DNA from: Fredinandcohnia onubensis
Lineage (GTDB): Bacteria; Bacillota; Bacilli; Bacillales; Bacillaceae_L
Length of the DNA: 64,000 nt
Direction of reading: 5' to 3'
Assembly (NCBI RefSeq): GCF_002734215.1
Contig: NZ_NSEB01000011.1
Location: forward strand, 62,001 to 126,000
Within the stretch, counting starts at the first letter, position 1. Each line of letters begins with the position of its first letter. Shown here one piece after another: positions 55,274 to 64,000 of the stretch. A program made the position numbers and the translations under genes. The notes beneath the pieces are model-generated. The model worked only from the letters and a program-made list of their open reading frames with translations, was not told the DNA's origin and ran no database searches.

Positions 55274-58200
55274 TTAGAACAAGGATAATTGATTTTGTTC
55301 TGGCATATCTTCAAGGCAGCCATGGTTTTCGAGATATTCCATAATTGTTTTAGATACTTTACCACGCTTCTGTAAATCTTCTTTGGATAAAAATTCACCT
55401 TGTTCTCTTGCTTTTACAATATTGATTGCAGCATTTGTTCCTAGTCCAGGAATCGAATTGAACGGTGGAATTAAGGCATCTCCATCGATTATAAATTCAC
55501 TTGCACTCGAACGGTATAAATCAATCTTATTAAAAGCAAATCCGCGTTCACACATTTCTAGAGATAACTCTAAAACTGTTAAGAGGTTCTTTTCTTTAGT
55601 TGAAGCTTCAAGCCCTTTGGCATTGATTTCCTCAATTCTAGCGCGAATTGTACTAGAACCACGTACCATAGCTTCTACATCAAAATCATCTGCACGAACT
55701 GTAAAATATGCTGCATAGTAAAGCAACGGTAAATGAACCTTAAAGTATGCAATCCTTACGGCCATTAAAACATATGCGGCTGCGTGGGCCTTCGGGAACA
55801 TATATTTAATTTTTAAACATGAGTCAATATACCAATCAGGGACATCATTCTTCTTCATTTCTTCAATAAACTCGTCCGTCAACCCTTTACCCTTACGAAC
55901 GGATTCCATAATTTTAAACGCTAGAGATGGTTCTAGACCTTTATAAATAAGGTAAACCATTATATCGTCACGACAACCTATAACTTCACTTAATGTACAA
56001 ATATTATTATGGATAAGCTCTTGTGCATTACCCAACCATACATCCGTACCATGTGAAAGGCCTGAAATTTGAACTAATTCCGAGAAAGTAGTCGGCTTTG
56101 TATCCTCAAGCATTTGACGTACAAAGCGTGTTCCGAATTCCGGAATCCCAAGAGTACCCGTTTTACACATAATTTGCTCTTCGGTTACGCCTAGAGACTC
56201 AGTACCACTGAAAATTTTCATTACCTCAGGATCATCGGTTGGAATAGTTTTTGGATCAATTCCACTCAAGTCCTGGAGCATACGAATGACTGTCGGATCA
56301 TCGTGCCCGAGTATATCAAGTTTTAGTACATTGTCATGGATAGAATGGAAATCAAAATGTGTGGTTTTCCACTCAGAACTTGTATCATCAGCCGGAAATT
56401 GAATAGGTGAAAAATCAAAGATATCCATGTAGTCCGGGACAACGATAATACCTCCTGGATGCTGACCCGTTGTTCGTTTAACTCCTGTACAACCTGCTAC
56501 CAAACGGTCAGTTTCTGCACCACGCATCGTCAAATTATGATCATTTGCATAACCTTTAACATAGCCATAGGCCGTTTTTTCAGCTACTGTACCAATAGTT
56601 CCAGCACGATATACATATTCTTCACCAAACAGTACTTTCGTATAGTTATGAGCACGAGGCTGATATTCACCAGAGAAGTTTAAGTCGATATCAGGTACCT
56701 TATCTCCCTTAAACCCAAGGAACGTTTCGAACGGAATATCATGTCCATCTTTCTTATACTTCGCTCCGCAATTTGGGCAATCTTTATCTGGTAGGTCAAA
56801 TCCCGAACCAACTGAACCGTCATTAAAAAACTCTGAATGCTTACAATCTGGGCATACATAATGTGGTGGTAATGGATTTACCTCTGTAATTTCCGTCATC
56901 GTTGCAACTAAAGAAGAACCAACCGACCCACGTGAACCTACGAGATATCCATCATCAAGTGATTTTTTAACAAGCTTATGGGAAATTAAGTAGATTACTG
57001 CGAATCCATGCCCAATAATACTTTTAAGCTCTTTTTCTAACCTTTTCTCAACGATTTCAGGTAATTCTTCTCCATAGATGCTTCGGGCCATACTATAGCT
57101 CATATTCCTAATTTCATCTTCCGCACCTTCGATTTTAGGTGTATACAGATCATCCTTAATTGGCTTCACTTCACCAATCATGTCTGCGACTTTTTGTGTA
57201 TTCGTAACAACAATTTCCTTCGCCTTCTCTTTTTCAAGGAAAGAAAAACAGTCTAACATTTCATTGGTCGTGCGGAAATGAACTTCTGGCAATGAATGTC
57301 GATTTAATGGATTTGCACCACCTTGGGACCGAACTAAAATTTTTCGATAAATATGGTCATTAGGATTTAAATAGTGCACATTCCCCGTAGCAACAACCGG
57401 TAAATTCAACTTTTCCCCAAGGTTAACAATATTTTTTAAGATGTCTTTTAGTTCACGCTCATTTTGGATTAAATCCAATTCGAGTAAATGTCTATAATTT
57501 GATGGTGGCTGTACTTCTAGATAGTCATAGAATTGAGCAATGGACTCAACTTCCTCAGGTGACTTCTGCATCATACCTTCAAATACTTCCCCTTTGTCAC
57601 AGGCAGATCCCACTAAAATACCTTCTCGATATTTTTGCAACTGGGATCGTGGAATCCGTGGTACACGGTAATAATAATTAATATGTGAAATCGAAATTAA
57701 TTTAAATAAGTTTTTTAGTCCTACATCATTTTGTGCTAGCAAAGTCGCATGATAAGGTCTAGAACGTTGGTATGCTTTACCTTGACCCATATAATCATTT
57801 AACTGATCATGAAATTGAATCTCTTTTTCTGCAGCATCTTTTAATAATTTCATGACTAAATAACCTGTTGCTTCTGCATCATAGATCGCACGGTGATGCT
57901 GGGTTAATTCAATATCAAACTTTTTACATAATGTATTTAATCGGTGGTTTTTTAATTCTGGATATAAAAATCTCGCGAGTTCCAGTGTATCAATTACTGG
58001 ATTTGTTGCTTGTTCAAGCCCCGCCTTTTTATAACCAACATTTAAAAAGCCCATATCAAAGCTTGCATTGTGGGCAACGAATATTGCATCCTCGGACCAG
58101 TCCTTGAATTTTACCAGTACTTCACTAACTTCTGGTGCCGTTCTCACCATATCATCTGTGATTCCAGTTAAGTCAATGGTTGTTGCACTTAATCGGTGAT

Positions 58201-59584
58201 GAGGGTTTGCAAATGATTCAAATCGATCAATGATTTCACCATTTTTCACTTTAACAGCAGCTAACTCAATAATTGTATTATAAACTGCAGATAAACCTGT
58301 CGTTTCTACGTCAAATACGACATACGTATCCTCTTCTAAATTACGATGCTGTGAATTATAGGCAATCGGGACACCATCATCTACTAAATTTGCTTCGACA
58401 CCGTAAATCATCTTTATCCCATTTTTCTTTGCTGCTGAATAAGCTTCAGGGAAAGATTGAGCTACCGCATGGTCTGTTAATGCAATCGCTGTATGACCCC
58501 ATTTTTTAGCTTGGCCAACTAATTGACTAATAGAAGTTACAGCATCCATCTGACTCATTGGAGAGTGTGCATGCAACTCGACACGTTTTTCTCCTTCTGG
58601 CGCAGTGTCTTTTCTTTCGTTCATCGGCTGTATCTCATTAATATCATTTGCCAGCATCACTAAATCTCTTACAAATGTATCATTTTGAATACTTCCACGA
58701 CATCGGACCCACATACCTTTTTTAATGGATTGTAGTAGATGAACATCTTCTTTATCCCGTGAGAATACTTTAACAAGAATTGAATCCGTATAGTCTGTGA
58801 TTTTAAAGGTTAAAAGAGTTCTTCCACTTCGCAATTCTTTTGTTTCAGCAAAGAAAATATATCCCTGGATTGCAATTCTACGTTCTTCATCAAGAATTGA
58901 ACTGATTTCTTTAAAATCTTCTTCATCTTTGATTGTATATCCAATTGTAATCGGTCCAGTAACATTATTCTGATCCTTTTCCTTCTCTTTCTTTTGCATA
59001 TCAGCAACAGCTAATAACGCTCTTTCCTGATCTTCCTGTTGTTTTTTCTCTAAAAACTGTTCGTACTCTTGATTAGAAGCCTCAATTTCTGTTTCAAGAG
59101 TGAACATAGGAAAGCCGTAGGATTGATACACATTTCCTAATAATTGCCCGTACTTTTTCTTAATCGCAATTGATTCCGTGTCATTTCTTGTCTTGATATG
59201 AAGCTTAAGACCTTGTTGTGTTGGAAGTTGATTATGCAATAAAGATAGAATAGGTGGTGCAATTCCATCTAACTCTTGTAAGCAAAGCGGCCAATAGGCT
59301 TGTACCATTTCTTCAGTTACGTGTTGTGATTGTACATGCAATGAAAAGGTTACGGATGCTATATGTGTGAATTTTGTTCGTAGTTGCGTTGAAAATATCC
59401 TCATGACATCTGCTGGAATTACTCTTTCAAAAGAAAATAAGAAATGCCATGCTTTCTTCTCTTTATCGATCATAAGTTTTTCAATACCTGCATTTGCAAA
59501 GTGTGCAACTATTGCATCTTCGGTTAATTCAAGCTGTTGCAGCAAGACCATAAACCGTTCTTTTTGCTGTGGTGATAATTCCAT
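55274..59584 (-). CDS. polC: DNA polymerase III alpha subunit, PolC type
   Basis: PolC is the main replicative polymerase of low-G+C Gram-positives. The 1436 residues run as N-terminal domain, OB fold ([17 protein letters not shown], about 240), PHP domain ([15 protein letters not shown], about 335) into which the proofreading exonuclease is inserted ([11 protein letters not shown], about 420), then the polymerase core. A zinc finger is formed by [10 protein letters not shown] and CPNCGAKY, and the catalytic Asp motif is [11 protein letters not shown]. The C-terminus ends in the clamp-binding QNQLSLF. The ATG has AGAGGGGG. A 100-bp palindrome lies just upstream. Confidence 0.99.
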   Translation of the reverse strand: MELSPQQKERFMVLLQQLELTEDAIVAHFANAGIEKLMIDKEKKAWHFLFSFERVIPADVMRIFSTQLRTKFTHIASVTFSLHVQSQHVTEEMVQAYWPLCLQELDGIAPPILSLLHNQLPTQQGLKLHIKTRNDTESIAIKKKYGQLLGNVYQSYGFPMFTLETEIEASNQEYEQFLEKKQQEDQERALLAVADMQKKEKEKDQNNVTGPITIGYTIKDEEDFKEISSILDEERRIAIQGYIFFAETKELRSGRTLLTFKITDYTDSILVKVFSRDKEDVHLLQSIKKGMWVRCRGSIQNDTFVRDLVMLANDINEIQPMNERKDTAPEGEKRVELHAHSPMSQMDAVTSISQLVGQAKKWGHTAIALTDHAVAQSFPEAYSAAKKNGIKMIYGVEANLVDDGVPIAYNSQHRNLEEDTYVVFDVETTGLSAVYNTIIELAAVKVKNGEIIDRFESFANPHHRLSATTIDLTGITDDMVRTAPEVSEVLVKFKDWSEDAIFVAHNASFDMGFLNVGYKKAGLEQATNPVIDTLELARFLYPELKNHRLNTLCKKFDIELTQHHRAIYDAEATGYLVMKLLKDAAEKEIQFHDQLNDYMGQGKAYQRSRPYHATLLAQNDVGLKNLFKLISISHINYYYRVPRIPRSQLQKYREGILVGSACDKGEVFEGMMQKSPEEVESIAQFYDYLEVQPPSNYRHLLELDLIQNERELKDILKNIVNLGEKLNLPVVATGNVHYLNPNDHIYRKILVRSQGGANPLNRHSLPEVHFRTTNEMLDCFSFLEKEKAKEIVVTNTQKVADMIGEVKPIKDDLYTPKIEGAEDEIRNMSYSMARSIYGEELPEIVEKRLEKELKSIIGHGFAVIYLISHKLVKKSLDDGYLVGSRGSVGSSLVATMTEITEVNPLPPHYVCPDCKHSEFFNDGSVGSGFDLPDKDCPNCGAKYKKDGHDIPFETFLGFKGDKVPDIDLNFSGEYQPRAHNYTKVLFGEEYVYRAGTIGTVAEKTAYGYVKGYANDHNLTMRGAETDRLVAGCTGVKRTTGQHPGGIIVVPDYMDIFDFSPIQFPADDTSSEWKTTHFDFHSIHDNVLKLDILGHDDPTVIRMLQDLSGIDPKTIPTDDPEVMKIFSGTESLGVTEEQIMCKTGTLGIPEFGTRFVRQMLEDTKPTTFSELVQISGLSHGTDVWLGNAQELIHNNICTLSEVIGCRDDIMVYLIYKGLEPSLAFKIMESVRKGKGLTDEFIEEMKKNDVPDWYIDSCLKIKYMFPKAHAAAYVLMAVRIAYFKVHLPLLYYAAYFTVRADDFDVEAMVRGSSTIRARIEEINAKGLEASTKEKNLLTVLELSLEMCERGFAFNKIDLYRSSASEFIIDGDALIPPFNSIPGLGTNAAINIVKAREQGEFLSKEDLQKRGKVSKTIMEYLENHGCLEDMPEQNQLSLF

Positions 59585-59619
59585 CCTCGTTCCCCCTCTT
59601 CAGACAGAATGTCTAGTTT

Positions 59620-59719
59620 CAGCGACTAGAAACTCGAGAATTTTCAACTCCTCCGGCAGAAGCAAAAATACGCTTCTTTGTCGGAGTATCCAGATTTCTC
59701 GTTTCTGGGCAAGTCGCTG
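59620..59719. repeat. Nested 100-bp palindromic intergenic element
   Basis: Complementary arms are nested about one centre: 59620-59627 with 59712-59719 (8 bp), 59628-59640 with 59696-59706 (11 bp with a 2-base bulge), 59651-59655 with 59682-59686 (5 bp), and 59658-59663 with 59672-59677 (6 bp). It fills most of the proS-polC gap. The look (CAGCGACTAG, CTCGAG) recalls dispersed palindromic repeats common in Bacillaceae intergenic DNA; that link is from memory. Confidence 0.6.
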
Positions 59720-59736
59720 CCACATTTCAAATATTT

Positions 59737-59764
59737 AGGGTACCCCATACTACCGAGGTACCCT
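59737..59764 (-). terminator. Terminator-like hairpin after proS
   Basis: A perfect 8-bp stem AGGGTACC/GGTACCCT (59737-59744 with 59757-59764, 12-base loop), 16 bases after proS. The T run is better on the + side than on the minus side, so efficiency on the minus strand is uncertain. Confidence 0.6.
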
Positions 59765-59779
59765 TTTCTTTTCTACTAT

Positions 59780-61504
<1,725 letters not shown>

Positions 61505-61514
61505 TCAGCTTATT

Positions 61515-62774
61515 TTATAAAAAGAATCTTTGAATATCGTTCCACGTTACCACCAACATTAAAAGCATTAATAAGGCGAATCCAATAAAATGAACCATAC
61601 CTTCTTTTTGCTTATCAATTGGTTTTCCACGAACGGCCTCTAACGCAAAGAACACGAGTCTCCCTCCGTCAAGGGCAGGCAATGGCAAAAGGTTCACGAT
61701 TCCAAGGTTAATACTTAGAATTGCGGCCCATTTCATTACATAATAGATTCCAGATTGAACAACTGTATCAGTTGACACATATATTCCAACTGGTCCAGAA
61801 AGCATATCAATCGAGAACTGACCTGTAATAAGCTTTCCAAGTCCAAGTAAAATCTCCTTTGTCCACATGAAGGTTTCCATAACCCCATATTTCAAGGAAG
61901 GCAATACTGATTTTTCAACAGGCCCATAAACACCTATGATACCAATTGTTTGGTCCTCAATTTGTTGAGCTTTTGGAGTTACAGGTATATCCAGTAATTC
62001 TCCATTACGTTCAACTACGAATCCAATTTCTTCTTCCGGATTTGCGCGAATAATATTTACAATATCATTCCATGTAGAAACTTGTTCATTATCAATCTCA
62101 CGAACAATATCACCTTCATGGAGACCTGCTTGAAGTGCTGCCCCATCCTCGGTTAGCTTCCCTAGAATCGGCTTATCAATTGGTGTACCTTGTAATAAAC
62201 CAATTGCAATTAAAATGATAAATGCTAGGACAAAATTCATTGCCGGACCCGCAGCAATTGCCAGTGTCCGTTGCAATAATGTTTTGGAAGCGAATTGGCG
62301 ATTATATGGAGCAATTTGAGTTTCTTGTCCATCGGCCACAAAAAACGCAGTCTCACTAACTTCAAATCTTTTTAGAACCTCGTCCTCTCCATCTTCATAG
62401 CCCGAAATAAAAAGATTATGCTCTAAATCTGCTTCCTCAACCTCAATTACTCTTAAATCTGGATACTTATCCTTATTATTTAAGATAATTTTCTCTACTT
62501 TTCCAGCATTATCGAATAACAAACCGATATTATGACCGGGTTTAATTTCAACCATTTCCGGGTCTTCGCCAGCCATTCTAACATATCCGCCAATTGGAAG
62601 GAGACGAATCGTATACAATGTTTCATTTCTTCTAAAGGTAAATACCTTTGGCCCCATCCCAATTGCAAATTCACGACAGAGAATTCCTGCTCGCTTTGCT
62701 AAAACGAGATGTCCTAACTCATGAAAAAATACGAGTGCACCAAAAATAATGATAAAGGCTATCACAGTCTCCAC
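61515..62774 (-). CDS. rseP: Site-2 intramembrane protease RseP/RasP
   Basis: A zinc metalloprotease that cuts inside membranes, releasing anti-sigma factor remnants (RsiW in B. subtilis) and clearing FtsL and signal peptides. The active site HELGH is in the first membrane helix (ALVFFHELGHLVLAKRAG), a PDZ domain spans about 195-270 (AGLHEGDIVREID), and the third catalytic region NLLPLPALDGGRLV is near residue 365. I use GTG 62772-62774, 8 bases after AAAGGTGG, giving 420 residues. It lies between dxr and proS. Confidence 0.95.
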   Translation of the reverse strand: METVIAFIIIFGALVFFHELGHLVLAKRAGILCREFAIGMGPKVFTFRRNETLYTIRLLPIGGYVRMAGEDPEMVEIKPGHNIGLLFDNAGKVEKIILNNKDKYPDLRVIEVEEADLEHNLFISGYEDGEDEVLKRFEVSETAFFVADGQETQIAPYNRQFASKTLLQRTLAIAAGPAMNFVLAFIILIAIGLLQGTPIDKPILGKLTEDGAALQAGLHEGDIVREIDNEQVSTWNDIVNIIRANPEEEIGFVVERNGELLDIPVTPKAQQIEDQTIGIIGVYGPVEKSVLPSLKYGVMETFMWTKEILLGLGKLITGQFSIDMLSGPVGIYVSTDTVVQSGIYYVMKWAAILSINLGIVNLLPLPALDGGRLVFFALEAVRGKPIDKQKEGMVHFIGFALLMLLMLVVTWNDIQRFFL

Positions 62775-62824
62775 ATATTTAACCACCTTTTGTTAGTTTG
62801 ACTATAAAAAGTGTATCTAAATCT

Positions 62825-63982
62825 TTATTTTTTCTCTATTAATCCACGAACATAGGCCCGTGTTTGTTGATCTACCTCTTGGATGACATCTAAGCTTGGG
62901 TGTTGTACAGTATCATGCTTCTCAATTGTTCCCTCAATGATTTCTTCGATTTGTAAAAACGAGATTTTTCCATTTAGAAACCCTGAAACTGCCTCTTCAT
63001 TTGCGGCATTTAATACAGTAGGTAAGGTTCCACCTGTTTTTCCGGCTTGAAAAGCAAACCCAAGACATCTAAATCTGTCAAAATCGGGCTTTGAAAAATG
63101 TAGTTTACCTATCTCCCAAAGTCGTAGTCTCTCCTTTGATGCAGCCATTGGAAATCGGTCTGGATACGAAAAGCTATATTGAATGGGTACTCTCATATCC
63201 GGTGTACCTAGTTGTGCAATGACACTACTATCATGGAACTCGACCATTGAATGAATAATGCTTTCTTTATGAAGAAGTACTTCAATTTGTTCATATGGAA
63301 GATTGAATAACCAATGAGCTTCAATTACTTCTAACCCTTTATTCATCATTGTCGCAGAATCAATTGTAATTTTAGCACCCATTGACCAATTCGGATGATT
63401 TAAAGCATCCTCAATTGTAACATTCTTAAGTTCGTCACGTGTTCGGTCACGGAAACTTCCACCTGAAGCGGTAAGAATGATTTTCTCGACATTTTTTTCT
63501 TTTTCGCCTTGAAGACACTGAAAAATAGCCGAATGTTCACTGTCTACTGGTAAAATTGGAACCCCATTCCGATTTGCTGCATCCATTACTAGATGTCCTG
63601 CAGTAACTAACGTTTCCTTATTAGCAAGGGCAATCGTCTTCTTTGCTTCGATAGCTCTTAATGTAGGTAACAGCCCCACACTTCCTACTACTGAATTTAG
63701 GACAATGGTCGCTTCATCGTAAGTAGCCACCTCAATTAATCCTTCATCCCCGTAGACAAATCGGATATTACTTGAAAATTCACTTTTGAATTTTTCACAT
63801 ATTTCTTTTGACTTTACAGATACAAGCTTTGGTGAAAACTTTTGGATAATTTGTCGACCTAGGGTAACATTTTCACCTATTGACATGGCTACAAGCTGTA
63901 GTTTTTCAGGATGCTGTTCAATTACATCCAACGTTTGTTGCCCAATCGAGCCCGTAGCTCCTAATAAACTTACTTTTTTCAC
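62825..63982 (-). CDS. dxr: 1-deoxy-D-xylulose-5-phosphate reductoisomerase
   Basis: Dxr converts DXP to 2-C-methyl-erythritol 4-phosphate, the committed step of the MEP route to isoprenoids such as undecaprenol and menaquinone. The 385 residues have the NADPH motif [12 protein letters not shown], the [11 protein letters not shown] segment, [13 protein letters not shown] with the metal-binding Asp/Glu, and [13 protein letters not shown]. The start is GTG 63980-63982 after AGGAGTG. It is followed by rseP-proS-polC, the usual Bacillus order. Confidence 0.97.
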   Translation of the reverse strand: MKKVSLLGATGSIGQQTLDVIEQHPEKLQLVAMSIGENVTLGRQIIQKFSPKLVSVKSKEICEKFKSEFSSNIRFVYGDEGLIEVATYDEATIVLNSVVGSVGLLPTLRAIEAKKTIALANKETLVTAGHLVMDAANRNGVPILPVDSEHSAIFQCLQGEKEKNVEKIILTASGGSFRDRTRDELKNVTIEDALNHPNWSMGAKITIDSATMMNKGLEVIEAHWLFNLPYEQIEVLLHKESIIHSMVEFHDSSVIAQLGTPDMRVPIQYSFSYPDRFPMAASKERLRLWEIGKLHFSKPDFDRFRCLGFAFQAGKTGGTLPTVLNAANEEAVSGFLNGKISFLQIEEIIEGTIEKHDTVQHPSLDVIQEVDQQTRAYVRGLIEKK

Positions 63983-64000
63983 AAACTCACTCCTAATAAA

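Noticed and set aside
55147-55398. 83-codon minus-strand frame overlapping the 3' end of polC
   Set aside because: It lies out of frame in polC and spans the polC terminator; no start signal.

Overview
This window is a low-G+C Firmicutes chromosome segment from an endospore-forming member of the Bacillaceae. The evidence is the sporulation set (cotE, spoVS, spoIIIE, spoVFA/spoVFB), the Y-complex gene ymcA, a Gram-positive PolC, strong AGGAGG-type ribosome binding sites, and gene order that follows the mutS-recA-rodZ-spoIIIE-dap-pnp-infB-nusA-polC-dxr backbone of Bacillus. All 56 genes I support lie on the minus strand, so transcription runs from base 64000 towards base 1. I see no rRNA, tRNA, CRISPR array, insertion sequence, prophage or integrated island.

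Layout, in + coordinates. 1-8254: DNA repair, spore coat and tRNA modification (miaA 5' part, mutL, mutS, cotE, ymcA/ricA, miaB). 8557-11161: a two-gene 2-oxoacid:ferredoxin oxidoreductase (korA-korB) with its own promoter and an overlapping CcpA-type cre site. 11486-13897: an M19 dipeptidase, spoVS with a near-perfect sigma-H promoter and a long leader, and ymdB. 14029-17040: rny behind a structured leader, and recA with an SOS box. 17313-18151: a FrnE-type DsbA oxidoreductase coupled to an unrecognised 64-residue protein with a CX6C pair. 18295-25891: cinA, pgsA, rodZ, ymfK, ymfJ, ymfI, ymfH, ymfF. 26071-33397: a YhjB/YhjC-like symporter pair, the nucleoside ABC transporter nupNOPQ and its GntR-type regulator nupR. 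33603-37118: spoIIIE, ylzJ, tepA. 37237-42202: the dipicolinate/lysine operon spoVFA-spoVFB-asd-dapG-dapA behind a candidate sigma-K promoter. 42462-47775: ymxH, mlpA, ylxY, pnp, rpsO. 47880-55013: the translation/transcription operon rimP-nusA-ylxR-ylxQ-infB-ylxP-rbfA-truB-ribF. 55274-63982: polC, proS, rseP, dxr.

The genes form functional groups. MutS/MutL do mismatch repair and RecA does recombination. MiaA and MiaB make ms2i6A in tRNA; YmcA belongs to the complex that tunes RNase Y, which is also encoded here. Asd, DapG and DapA feed dihydrodipicolinate to SpoVFA/SpoVFB during sporulation. NupR probably controls the transporter operon beside it. The rimP-to-ribF cluster supports ribosome maturation and translation initiation.

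The window is mostly conserved backbone, and I did not find a large undescribed system. The least explained parts are the 64-residue CX6C protein with its DsbA partner, the korAB pair with its cre site, the long leaders of spoVS, rny and nupN, and a 100-bp nested palindrome upstream of polC. Many starts were reassigned from ribosome-binding-site spacing; eleven genes appear to begin with TTG or GTG.
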